From an uncultured Eubacterium sp. (GTDB taxonomy: Bacteria > Bacillota > Clostridia > Lachnospirales > Lachnospiraceae), in contig CAJTZN010000024.1 in the NCBI GenBank assembly GCA_910584065.1, forward strand, positions 1 to 53,554: 53,554 nt of DNA. Direction: 5' to 3'. The notes beneath the pieces were generated by a model that worked only from the letters and a program-made list of their open reading frames with translations, was not told where the DNA came from and ran no database searches. Shown here one piece after another: positions 8,829-17,140 of this stretch (positions are counted from its first letter, which is position 1; every line of letters begins with the position of its first letter). The position numbers and the translations under genes were made by a program.

Positions 8829-9695
8829 TCACTTCTCCCGCAGCATGCCGCGGTACCGTCCGGGACTTACCTGATAAAATTTTTTGAATGCATTCGTAAA
8901 ATGTTCAATGGAGGAATACCCTGTTTTATTGCTGATCTCCGTTATGCTGTACGTGCTGTTGCGCAGCAGCGTTTCCGCGGCGGCCATACGGGATTCCAGC
9001 TTCATGGCGGAAAATGATTTATTATAATATTTATTCAGAAGGCGCTGCGTCTGGCGTTTACTCAGTCCGATCACGGCCGCCAGCTGTTCCAGCGTGACAT
9101 CCGCGTACCGGCAGAGAAAGATTTCATCAACGACCAGCAGCGTATTTTCCTCCTGCAGCATATTGACATCGATCGACTGCGTCGGAGACGGCAGCTTTCG
9201 CTCGACCGGATGACTGCGGGAAACAAAAAGGCGCGCGCACTCGATCAGCAGTTCCGAGAGCAGCAGCGGGATCTTCTGCGCAAATCCGTAATTGCTGTTC
9301 GTCGTTTCTTCCAGAATCGCATGCGCCAGCGCCCGGATCTCCTCACTAGCGTTCCCGATCCACCTGTCATGCTGCATAAATGTCCGGATCAGCGGACTTT
9401 TTGTCTCTTTTTCCGACATCAGGAAAAAGAGGCCGAATTCCGTCAGCGGTTCCGCCTCGTCCGGGATCTGTTCGTGCGAGACGTTCGGCCCCGTCATGTA
9501 GAGCACGCCGGGGGACAGCGCGTATGGTTCTTTTCCTATGATCACCGTTCCCTTTCCTTCCGTCACGTAGTGGAGCTCGAACGCGTTCTTGCCGTGGGAG
9601 TGGCGGGGGAGCGGCTCAAAAAAGCGGCGGTAACTGATCATCGGGACGCGGATGATGGTGTCCTCGAAGGGGAATTGGTAGTTTGTGATTTTCAT
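8829..9695 (-). CDS. AraC-family transcriptional regulator with cupin domain
   Basis: The N-terminal cupin-like ligand domain contains HSHGKNAFELHYVTEGKG. The C-terminal third holds the two helix-turn-helix motifs of AraC/XylS proteins (LAAVIGLSKRQTQRLLNKYY and ITEISNKTGYSSIEHFTNAF, ending VSPGRYRG). AGGAGG lies 7 bases before the start. Such proteins usually control sugar or host-derived compound use, but no target genes are adjacent; the genes upstream are mobile-DNA remnants. Confidence 0.9.
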   Translation of the reverse strand: MKITNYQFPFEDTIIRVPMISYRRFFEPLPRHSHGKNAFELHYVTEGKGTVIIGKEPYALSPGVLYMTGPNVSHEQIPDEAEPLTEFGLFFLMSEKETKSPLIRTFMQHDRWIGNASEEIRALAHAILEETTNSNYGFAQKIPLLLSELLIECARLFVSRSHPVERKLPSPTQSIDVNMLQEENTLLVVDEIFLCRYADVTLEQLAAVIGLSKRQTQRLLNKYYNKSFSAMKLESRMAAAETLLRNSTYSITEISNKTGYSSIEHFTNAFKKFYQVSPGRYRGMLREK

Positions 9696-9822
9696 ATGGG
9701 GCCTCCTGGCATGAAAAAAGATTCTTCACAATTGGTACTTGACAATCTGCATATATTATTGGTAGCATTACAAACAAAGAAATGTGGTTTTGTGCCGTAC
9801 AGCTTTTTGCTCATGCGGGGTA

Positions 9823-10326
9823 CTACGTTTCTTTTTTTATGTCTATGATATCATACAAATACTTCTTACCATCTTCATCAAACCGTATAATCATCCTGAC
9901 CTAAAACACATTCTTACCGATCACATTTCCCTTATCATCGCAGGTCGGCAACGTAAACCTTACTGTACACCTGTACCAGCCAAACTTAGCATTTTTGCTA
10001 TGTTTATTGTCAGAATTCTTTCTGTATGTGATATTCGTTGCAATCTTGATAAGTTCGGGAATGACCTGAGAAGCATTGGCTTTTGCCTTACCTATCGTAC
10101 CATGTGCCTTTGCACTATAATTGCTGTTTGCATATTCGTCCGGAAAATCTGACCCTATGTAGATCAGATCGTCTGTTTCATCAATCTGATACTTCTGCCC
10201 AACATACTTTTTCAGATACTGCTCAACACCATCCCAATCAATCTTCCTTTTGCTTGAAAAGGCAATTGTGTCGATTTTAACAACCTTTTTCCCTTTTTCA
10301 TTGGTAATAATCTCTGCCAAAATCAT
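9823..10326 (-). pseudogene. LPD3-like mobile-element protein fragment with internal TAG
   Basis: Reading the minus strand from 10326, the frame runs to a TAG at 9901-9903 (...GNVIGKNVF*). The same frame then continues VRMIIRFDEDGKKYLYDIID and IKKET to the next stop at 9823. In intact relatives the segment before the stop and the LYDI-IKKE segment form one C-terminal domain. I recall this as large polyvalent protein-associated domain 3, found on phages and conjugative elements. The TAG therefore looks like a nonsense mutation. The N-terminus is also disrupted, because upstream codons lie in another frame. The gene appears dead. Confidence 0.55.
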
Positions 10327-10597
10327 CACGCTCCTTATCATGTTCTTTTCCGAATACCTCCATTTCCACACAGTCATCCGCATTTGAAAGCTTTGTGAAA
10401 AGAAAATCAACATCAAGTAATGTATTGAAGCTGAAAGCACTTTTTATTTATCTGTTAGTAGGAAAAGATACTAATTATTCTTTTGGAATGAGGTCAACGC
10501 ATCCTGCAACACGATTGATTTTAACATATTCTTTTCGCTCTGACAACCTGCAAAATTTTTTTATAATCTTTTATTATTTAATGCTATTTATCTGATA
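10327..10597 (-). other. Degraded mobile-element DNA without an intact gene
   Basis: Minus-strand fragments of open frame remain (one ends MEVFGKEHDKERDDFGRDYY, another reads ERKEYVKINRVAGCVDLIPK), each interrupted by stops. This is the 3' exon side of the group II intron. I see no intact gene, promoter or RNA. Confidence 0.4.
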
Positions 10598-12176
10598 ATC
10601 GAGTAGGGGGCAATCAAGCCCCCTCTCACACCACCAGTACGTGCCGTTCGGCATACGGCGGTTCAACATAACTTCAAAGTATGGCGCTCATTATAATAAT
10701 CAACACAGCTTACAAGTCCTGCTCTTCCCAGCACCTCTTTGGAGATTGCTCTGCTGACACATGTTTTGGTTACTACCCAATAATAGCGGTCTCCACAGTA
10801 TGCTGTCAGTCTTGCAAGGTCTTTCCCTATCCCAAGCTTCTGCAATCCCCATTGCCGTTTCTTCGGCACTTTCCACTGTTTCCAGATTATAACCCTGATT
10901 CTTGTCCTTAAATGTGCGTCAATCTCTGTCATTGCTGTTTTCATGGAGCCGAGAGCATAGTAGGTTATCCACCCTCTTGTCACCTGATTGATTTGCACAA
11001 TCTTGTCTGTGACTGTTCCAGGCATTTTCCTACAGGTCAGTTCTTTCAGTTTTCCCTTGAGTTTCTTCACAGAATCCTGATGGGGTCTGCATTTCCATTC
11101 TTTTGCCTTACTGTCCTTGTAGAATCCGAATCCAAGATATTTCAATTTCATCGGTCTTGTGATATGGGTCTTACTCATGTTGGCCTTTAACCCCAGTTTC
11201 CTCTGAATCCAACCCGTTACTGTTCGCATGACCCTCTTCGCGCTCGATTCGCTTCTTACTGCTATCACACAGTCATCTGCATATCTTGTGAAATGAAGCC
11301 CTCTTGCTTCCAGTTCCTTATCCAGTTCGTTCAGCATAATGTTTGACAATAGCGGCGACAGGTTTCCGCCCTGTGGTGTGCCGAGCTTTGTTTCTTCATA
11401 TCCTTGCGGCGTCATGACTCCTGCTTTCAGGTATTTGCGGATTAGCGATTCCGTATCACCGTCGCCTATGATGTCGTGGACAAGACTCATAAGTTTGTCC
11501 TGTGGTACATTGTCAAAGAATTTTTCCAAGTCAATATCCACTATCCACTCATAACCCTCCCAGTTCTCTTTGATATACTCGCCGAGTTCTTCAACCGTCA
11601 CGTCATCTACACCGCCTGCACCTTTGTTGGCGCAGACTTTCTTGTAGGCATCGTTCATGTTGTTCTTGGATAGTATCTTTTCTAACAGTTCTGACATTGC
11701 TTTGTGTGCTTTCTCCTTTTCGTTTCCATGGATTCGCCCTAAGTTGCGCAGTACCTGCTCATCTACGTTTCGCTCTTCCTGCTGTCAGGTATTCCATGAA
11801 GCATACATTTGATTACACGGTTACATTGTTCAGCCCTTCGGCTTACGCCTACTATGGCTTCTGCTGACTTCTCACAGTTCGTTGTTACTACGGCGGAATG
11901 AAGCCGCCTGTGAGACCTCACGGGATAAGCCAATGTTCTTTCCTCGTCTACCCTCCTGATTTACGCCTATGGGTTACGGCTACCTTTTGGGCTTCGTTGT
12001 CTTTAGCCAACTTACCCGCCATAAACGCCTTATTATCAGGTTTCTGTCCGTAGGGCTACGATTTCGCTATCTCTTCTTCTCGCCTGCACCTCACGATGCA
12101 AACCTTGAGAGTCGCTTACAAGTTCGCTGGTAGCTACGCCTATGTGGACTTTCACCACAGAGCATTGGCATGCCCG
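10598..12176 (-). mobile_element. Group II intron (no-endonuclease, class C-like), probably defective
   Basis: The intron lies on the minus strand. Its 3' end is recognised by a domain V hairpin (10629-10664, with a UGCC-GAAC-GGCA upper stem and a CG bulge) and a domain VI hairpin ending CTACTCGAT at 10598. The region 11698-12170 has no gene and holds the structured 5' part, including motifs such as GTGGTGAAAGTCCACATAGG near the 5' end. The exact 5' boundary is uncertain (about 12165-12180). It lies directly after an intrinsic terminator on the same strand, which is the typical insertion site of class C introns. Domain V has one extra U beside its lower stem, and the encoded reverse transcriptase has a deletion. 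Both suggest it no longer splices or moves by itself. Confidence 0.75.
10663..11697 (-). CDS. ltrA: Group II intron reverse transcriptase/maturase, internally deleted
   Basis: The protein has 344 residues against about 420 in relatives. It starts MSELLEKILSKNNMNDAYKK with the RT-0 motif NKGAGGVDDVTVEEL. It then jumps from EYIKENW straight to EGYEWIVDIDLEKFFD, so about 75-80 residues holding RT-1/RT-2 (the fingers, with the usual PKPNGG and SYGFRP motifs) are missing in frame. The palm remains: GTPQGGNLSPLLSN, catalytic RYADDCVI, and the thumb/maturase X domain (RGWITYYALG). No HNH endonuclease domain is present. The product is very likely inactive as a reverse transcriptase. Confidence 0.88.
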   Translation of the reverse strand: MSELLEKILSKNNMNDAYKKVCANKGAGGVDDVTVEELGEYIKENWEGYEWIVDIDLEKFFDNVPQDKLMSLVHDIIGDGDTESLIRKYLKAGVMTPQGYEETKLGTPQGGNLSPLLSNIMLNELDKELEARGLHFTRYADDCVIAVRSESSAKRVMRTVTGWIQRKLGLKANMSKTHITRPMKLKYLGFGFYKDSKAKEWKCRPHQDSVKKLKGKLKELTCRKMPGTVTDKIVQINQVTRGWITYYALGSMKTAMTEIDAHLRTRIRVIIWKQWKVPKKRQWGLQKLGIGKDLARLTAYCGDRYYWVVTKTCVSRAISKEVLGRAGLVSCVDYYNERHTLKLC

Positions 12177-12377
12177 TCATACTAAAAAACTCCCCGGCAC
12201 CGCGACCGGGGAAATTTTTCTATTTATTTTGTAAGCAACTCTTCCATCTGTTAATAATTGTGGTTCAGGAATTGTTACTTTATCTTTTTTCGCTGTTTCT
12301 ATCCATAATTCTTTTGCCACTTCAATCTCTTTTAATGCTTCTTCCTTTGTTTCTCCGTACGCCATGCTTCCAGACAA
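12177..12377 (-). pseudogene. HicB-like antitoxin remnant
   Basis: The fragment contains GSMAYGETKEEALKEIEVAK and then ELWIETAKK, which matches the central part of HicB antitoxins (normally preceded by about 25 residues of the RNase-H-like fold). In the same frame a TGA occurs about 12 codons upstream of the internal ATG, so the N-terminus is missing. The C-terminus reads into the terminator hairpin and stops at the intron junction. No HicA toxin is adjacent. Confidence 0.5.
12184..12211 (-). terminator. Intrinsic terminator that forms the 5' exon of the group II intron
   Basis: On the minus strand CCCCGG and CCGGGG pair around an 8-base loop and are followed by AGTTTTTT. The intron starts within about 10 bases after the T run. 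Confidence 0.75.
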
Positions 12378-12401
12378 TTCCAGATTATACCCTGAAATTC
12401 A

Positions 12402-12698
12402 TTATCTTACAATTTTTATTTTCTTAACTGCACTCCATTTTCCTGCCACAAACCCCTGACCGGAAACATACCGCCATGCACGTATCCGCACATAGTAGCT
12501 TTTGTTTTTCTTAAGTGAATATCTAGTGTATTTAGTACCTAAAACTTTAATTCCTTTGTTCTGCTTCGTAAATTTTCGATTCAAGGCAATCTGAACACTA
12601 TAAAACTTTGCCCCACTCACTTTTTTCCAGGAGCACATTAATTTACGCCCTTTTTTGTTTTTCAGCGCAAGACCTCGAACCTTTGGAGTTATAGTACT
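12402..12698 (-). pseudogene. Detached C-terminal FnIII domain of the surface protein
   Basis: This frame carries a complete fibronectin type III domain: ITPKVRGLALKNKKGRKL, then MCSWKKVSGAKFYSVQ, SYYVRIRAWRYVSGQ and WSAVKKIKIVR. It is joined to the preceding gene only if the A7 tract (T7 on the plus strand at 12700-12706) had 8 As. Either the gene is frameshifted, or slippage at the tract makes two protein forms, or the base count is an assembly error. It lacks a credible start of its own: the first ATG (at 12638) is inside the domain. Confidence 0.75.
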
Positions 12699-15600
12699 CT
12701 TTTTTTATGTCCATTTTGGTCTCCGACAACAGAATTCAAATTCGTTACCAGAGATTCTGTAATACTTTGCCCGGCAGTCGGAATCGGTGCCGGATCTTTG
12801 GTAACTTCCGGGTTATCCGTCGAACTCGGTTTCGGTGATTCTGTCGCCACCGGTAGGTCAGTTGCTATTGGTTCAGGTGTTATTTCGGGACTAACTTCCG
12901 GCAAATCGCCACTTTTTTCTCCTACAACAACATTACAGACCGCTATTTTCCCGCCATCTTTTGTTGTAACAGAAATCTCTGCTGTTCCAACTGACACAGC
13001 ATGAACCAAACCAGATTCATCAACCGACGCAATTTTATCGTTACTGGAAGACCATATCACAGCCCGCTCTGTGGCATTAGCCGGAAAAATCGTTGCAATC
13101 AACTGAAATGTCTCGTCCAATCCCATATCCTTAGTCTGTGTATTCAGACTTACTCCTGACACAGGTTGATATACTGTGACTTCACATTTCTTTACGATAT
13201 CACCGATCATAGCTACAATATTTGCTGTTCCCATATCAACACCTTTTATAAGTCCAGACTGATCTATTGTGACAATACTCTCATCCTCTGATGTCCATGT
13301 TAATTCACTCGAGGAATCAACCGGCAAAATAGAGGCAGTTATGTACATACTGTTCCCTCGACCTATTTTACATGTAGCATGACTTAACGATAAATCTGTT
13401 ACTGGTACATTTAATTCCTGAAACCGTATCCCCTGTTCCTCCGCATATATTTCTGGATAGGAACCTTTCACCCCATGAATCGTTATTTTATCCGGATAAG
13501 AAAATACATCATTTGATATCGTTTTTATATTTCTATTCAGCGTAATATTTGTCAAATTGGCACAATTAGCAAATGCCTGCGCCCCCACTTTAGTCATCTG
13601 CTGTGGAAGAATGATCTCGGCAAGAGAAGAATCCTGAAAAAATACTTTTTCGGGTAGTTCCCTTATACCAGCACCAAGTGAAATCTCTTTTAAATCGTCA
13701 CAATCTGAAAATGCTAAACTTCCCAGTGCTTGTAATGTATCAGGAAGTTTTACTTTTTTTAGTACCTTGCATTCTTTAAATGCCGCTGATCCAATCGAAT
13801 ATGTTCCCTCTTCAAAAGTCAAATCTGTAAGAGATGTACAACCACTAAAAGCCTTATCGCCTATTGTACGTGTCTCTTTTGGTATAAGTACCTTTGTCGT
13901 ATTTGAACAACCAGAAAATGCCTCTGTTCCAATAGAAGAAACCAACTCTGGCAAAGTTAAATCTATTAGGGAACTACAGTTTTTAAAAGCGCTATCTTTT
14001 ATCATTAATAAAGTCTCAGGAAAATTTATCTTAACAAGAGAGCTACACCCCAAAAACATTTTTTCCGATATTATAAGACTATGTGACGGAATATGGACTT
14101 CTGATAGAGAAGAACAATTTTCAAAAATGCCAGGATAAGCATAACCATCTCCTACCCCCATTTCTGTCACCGAATCAGGCACATCTACATGCTGTAATGA
14201 TGTACAATTAGAAAATGCGCCAAAATCAATACACTGTAGTCCCTCCTTCATGATAATTGTGCTCAAGTTCTGGCAACTGGCAAAAGCTGATTTATGAATT
14301 TTCGTTATCGTTGAGGGGAGTTCTACGTGTTCTATTCCGTTACAATCCTGAAATAAAGAATTGGCAACTTCCGTAATACCTTCATTAAAATTAATTGTTT
14401 TCAATTTTTCATCATTTCCAAACGGTCCTAAATGAGCATGAAAACTATTATCCCAATATACTTCTTTCAGACTTTTTGGTATTGTCACCTCTTCCAGTTC
14501 TGAACAATAGGAAAAAGCGTCATCCCCAATTTTTTTTAACCCTTCTGGCAATACAACACACTTTAACATAGAACATCCCGAAAAGGAAAAAAAGCCAATA
14601 TTCGTGATACTTTCAGGCAGGTCAAGCCACTTTAGATTTTCGCAATTCATAAACGCGCGCCATTCAATATCCGTCACCCCATAGGGAATGGACACATTTT
14701 CCAAACCATTACAATGATAGAATAATCTTGGTGGGATTTTTTTGATACCCTTTTCAAATGTCACATCTTTAAGCCCTGAACAATTGTTGAATGGTCCTCC
14801 TTCCCAACTCGCATAATCATTTGCATTACACGTTTTTAAACTTTTAGGAATTTCTATATTATTTAAATGAGAACAATTATTAAAGACATTTGTATCCATT
14901 GATGCCAGATTTTTGGACAACTTCACTCCACGAAGATTGCTGCATCCTGCAAATGAATTTGCCTTTAGCTGTGTAACCGTGTCTGGAATAGAAACACGGA
15001 TTGTGCTTGCGCTATTTTCAAAAGCACCTGCTCCAATAACCGTCACTGTATGACCATCTATTTTTTCAGGAATAACTACATATGGCATATTGCCATAATA
15101 TTTTGTGATTGTGGCATAATTTGAATCAAGAGTATATTCAAAAATCTGAAATGGTTTCCCTTCTTCATCATATCCATATTTTCCAAACCCGTCAGACCAT
15201 CCCGTCCCAAAATATTTAGAATTATGCTTCGTAAAATATTCGAGTGTTTCGCCTCTTGCGCAAGACGCAACTTCACTTCCATCCTCATAGTGACGATATA
15301 CACGAATCGGACTGCTTTTAAGATTGAACACCTCAACTGTATTTTTATATTGCTCCTTTACAAAAGCACAACTTGCCTGTACACCATAATCCGCATACAT
15401 ATACGCCAAAAGCGTCCTGCAGTTTACCGGCTTTTTCCCATCACTATAAATGCTGTCTATAAACTTTCCTGTAATACCTGCATTTGCACTAACATACCCG
15501 GATAACACTTTGAGATCTGTTATTCCCAATTTAGCGCCAACTCCTAAAGATGCCTCTGCCGAAATTGTACTATTTGTTCCGCCATTTTCTTTAAAAGATT

Positions 15601-16813
15601 TCATAACTCGGATTCCTGAGTCTTTTGAATAAGAAACACCGATTTCTATATGGCTGTTTATCGTCGCACTCATAGCCCCCGCCGCTTTTACATCAACATT
15701 TACAGTAAGGCCGCCCACTCCCGGAATACCAACTTTACAAATTTCGAAAGAAGCATTTCCGAGAGCGGCAGATGCCACTTTGATCTTATCTGTCACCGAT
15801 ATATCTGCGGATACTTTCGCATGCACGTTATTACTAGAAAACAATTTATACTCTGCTACTATATTTTTTATTGTTCCTTCTACAGAAACATTAACACCAT
15901 TAGACAATTTAATATCTTTTTTAAACTTCTTATCCGCTATTTTCTTAGAGGCGCGACTTTGGAATACTGTTATACCATCCTCACAATCTGTCAGTTCCAC
16001 CCCTTCTGCCGGTTCAAAAACCAATTCATCAGAATCAATGATCCCCTCAGCCTCAACTGTCTTAAAGACTTCGTCAAACTCTACTGTCTCTACAGAAATA
16101 ACGGTAGTTCCATCTGTAGTTGATACCGAAACGGCCTTGTAAGGTACTAAAAGTTCTCCCTGATATATCGCGAAATCATCTCCAGCTTGAATCATTGTGT
16201 GACCGTCCTTTATTGTTACCGTATCAGAATCAAGAAAAACTTCTGAATCTTTTGGAACTATTATTACGCCTGATTTTACATCCCATTTATTTTCGTGCTC
16301 AGCATCTACGACGGCAGCAGCCAAAATCTCATTCGCATCTTTCATCATAAACGTCGCCTGTGAATCCGTTAATGGCTCCTTGGGATTAAAATTTCCATTT
16401 ACAAGATCAAGCCATCCCCGATTTAATGCAATCTGATCATCCTCTGGATACACGCAGTCACGATGATCCGAAAATGTGTATTGGGATCCTTCATCTAAAC
16501 GGTATCCAAGACAAAAATTCAAAGTATGTGCTGCAAATTCACGTGTTACCGCCTCTTCAGGCTCAAATTTTTTTCCTGCCTCTAAATCAATAACACCATA
16601 ACCAACTGCCAACATGATATCCTCGTAATAGGCTCCCCCTTCTTTTACATCTGCATAGTAATCATCCGGAAAATTTGACTTATCCAAAGTCATTTCAAAT
16701 TCAGAAATAAGATTGTGAATCCATTCCCCTCTTTTCACTTCGCCTGTTCCCTTGCCTTCCGCATGGACATTGTGAGCATCTGCTAAGATAACCCAAAACA
16801 GGGCAATAAGCAT
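12689..16813 (-). CDS. Giant surface protein: SLH, BspA-like LRRs, Big2 domains
   Basis: The 1374 residues comprise an S-layer-homology-like region (about 20-165; FEPEEAVTREFAAHTLNF, NFNPKEPLTDSQATFMM), a beta-rich middle, about 22 LRR_5/BspA-type repeats (about 560-1120; pattern CSSL..V.IP..V..IG..AF..C), two bacterial Ig-like Big2 domains (about 1140-1300) and a Pro/Thr/Ser linker. SLH domains anchor to the cell wall, and BspA repeats bind host proteins or other bacteria in characterised members. The real start is probably the ATG at 16856, with AGGAG nine bases upstream. From there the frame is lost in a G8 tract; G7 would give MKRIKKLRGIILGG and then MLIALFWVILADAHNVHA, a perfect signal peptide. 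The ATG at 16813 directly abuts the G tract and has no proper ribosome site. The gene is visibly more AT-rich than its neighbours. Confidence 0.85.
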   Translation of the reverse strand: MLIALFWVILADAHNVHAEGKGTGEVKRGEWIHNLISEFEMTLDKSNFPDDYYADVKEGGAYYEDIMLAVGYGVIDLEAGKKFEPEEAVTREFAAHTLNFCLGYRLDEGSQYTFSDHRDCVYPEDDQIALNRGWLDLVNGNFNPKEPLTDSQATFMMKDANEILAAAVVDAEHENKWDVKSGVIIVPKDSEVFLDSDTVTIKDGHTMIQAGDDFAIYQGELLVPYKAVSVSTTDGTTVISVETVEFDEVFKTVEAEGIIDSDELVFEPAEGVELTDCEDGITVFQSRASKKIADKKFKKDIKLSNGVNVSVEGTIKNIVAEYKLFSSNNVHAKVSADISVTDKIKVASAALGNASFEICKVGIPGVGGLTVNVDVKAAGAMSATINSHIEIGVSYSKDSGIRVMKSFKENGGTNSTISAEASLGVGAKLGITDLKVLSGYVSANAGITGKFIDSIYSDGKKPVNCRTLLAYMYADYGVQASCAFVKEQYKNTVEVFNLKSSPIRVYRHYEDGSEVASCARGETLEYFTKHNSKYFGTGWSDGFGKYGYDEEGKPFQIFEYTLDSNYATITKYYGNMPYVVIPEKIDGHTVTVIGAGAFENSASTIRVSIPDTVTQLKANSFAGCSNLRGVKLSKNLASMDTNVFNNCSHLNNIEIPKSLKTCNANDYASWEGGPFNNCSGLKDVTFEKGIKKIPPRLFYHCNGLENVSIPYGVTDIEWRAFMNCENLKWLDLPESITNIGFFSFSGCSMLKCVVLPEGLKKIGDDAFSYCSELEEVTIPKSLKEVYWDNSFHAHLGPFGNDEKLKTINFNEGITEVANSLFQDCNGIEHVELPSTITKIHKSAFASCQNLSTIIMKEGLQCIDFGAFSNCTSLQHVDVPDSVTEMGVGDGYAYPGIFENCSSLSEVHIPSHSLIISEKMFLGCSSLVKINFPETLLMIKDSAFKNCSSLIDLTLPELVSSIGTEAFSGCSNTTKVLIPKETRTIGDKAFSGCTSLTDLTFEEGTYSIGSAAFKECKVLKKVKLPDTLQALGSLAFSDCDDLKEISLGAGIRELPEKVFFQDSSLAEIILPQQMTKVGAQAFANCANLTNITLNRNIKTISNDVFSYPDKITIHGVKGSYPEIYAEEQGIRFQELNVPVTDLSLSHATCKIGRGNSMYITASILPVDSSSELTWTSEDESIVTIDQSGLIKGVDMGTANIVAMIGDIVKKCEVTVYQPVSGVSLNTQTKDMGLDETFQLIATIFPANATERAVIWSSSNDKIASVDESGLVHAVSVGTAEISVTTKDGGKIAVCNVVVGEKSGDLPEVSPEITPEPIATDLPVATESPKPSSTDNPEVTKDPAPIPTAGQSITESLVTNLNSVVGDQNGHKKRVL
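12700..12706 (-). repeat. A7 homopolymer at the frameshift before the FnIII domain
   Basis: Seven As (minus strand) within CAT AAA AAA AGA GTA. One extra A would fuse the surface protein to its C-terminal FnIII domain. Confidence 0.85.
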
Positions 16814-16821
16814 CCCCCCCC
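16814..16821 (-). repeat. G8 homopolymer in the signal-peptide coding region
   Basis: Eight Gs (minus strand) lie 35 bases after the best start codon (16856). G8 leads to a stop after about 48 codons. G7 restores the signal peptide and the full-length protein. Confidence 0.85.
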
Positions 16822-16887
16822 AAAATTATTCCCCTTAATTTTTTTATTCTTTTCATTTTTCATTTCTCCTCTCTAAAATAATTTTTC

Positions 16888-17062
16888 TCAAAAAGTTTAC
16901 TTTTTGATACTCTCTGATTTAACGCCAAACGAATGCTTATTCCTTTATAACCATGATAATTTACAATCAAAGATCACAAAAATACAAAAAACATTTGCAT
17001 TATCGCCCAAAATATGGTAAAATATTCTGCAACATGAGGGTGTCAAAAAGTAAACTTTTTGA
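16888..17062. other. Putative invertible promoter segment (inverton)
   Basis: Two copies of TCAAAAAGTTTACTTTTTGA lie at 16888-16907 (this orientation) and 17043-17062 (reverse complement), 135 bases apart. Each copy is a perfect 9-bp palindrome around a central dinucleotide, TT in one and AA in the other, so only the centre sets the orientation. Hin/Gin sites have the same architecture (half sites TTATCAAAAACC around two bases). The right copy extends to a 17-bp-arm palindrome (17035-17070). The segment lies between the surface-protein gene and a serine recombinase gene and contains a promoter. Confidence 0.75.
16995..17023 (+). promoter_or_regulatory. Promoter inside the inverton, currently pointing away from the surface gene
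   Basis: TTGCAT (16995-17000), 17-base spacer, TAAAAT (17018-17023). In the present orientation it reads rightwards, antisense into the 3' end of the recombinase gene. Inversion would point it into the surface-protein gene with a leader of about 170 bases or less. In the leftward direction I see only weaker candidates, for example TTGATT-15-TATAAA. Confidence 0.65.
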
Positions 17063-17140
17063 CACCCTCAAATCATCCCCCACCTACGTTTTTATGTACT
17101 TCCCCCCTCTCCCCACCCGCCCCTCCGCATCTCCCCTATC

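Noticed and set aside
10663..11697. An intact reverse transcriptase-based defence system (retron or DRT)
   Set aside because: The GTPQGGNLSPLLSN and YADD motifs, X domain, and adjacent domain V/VI make it a group II intron protein. There is no msr-msd or effector gene.
12690..12720. Programmed -1 ribosomal frameshift at A7
   Set aside because: The base before the run is T, so the P-site tRNA would mispair after slipping. No downstream pseudoknot is evident. Mutation, transcript slippage or sequencing error is more likely.
16888..17062. CRISPR-like or transposon terminal repeats
   Set aside because: Only two copies exist, they are inverted and palindromic, and there is no transposase. A serine-invertase site pair explains them better.
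17035..17070. 36-base perfect palindrome as intrinsic terminator of the recombinase gene
   Set aside because: No T run follows on either strand; it is better explained as a recombination site, although it may slow transcription.
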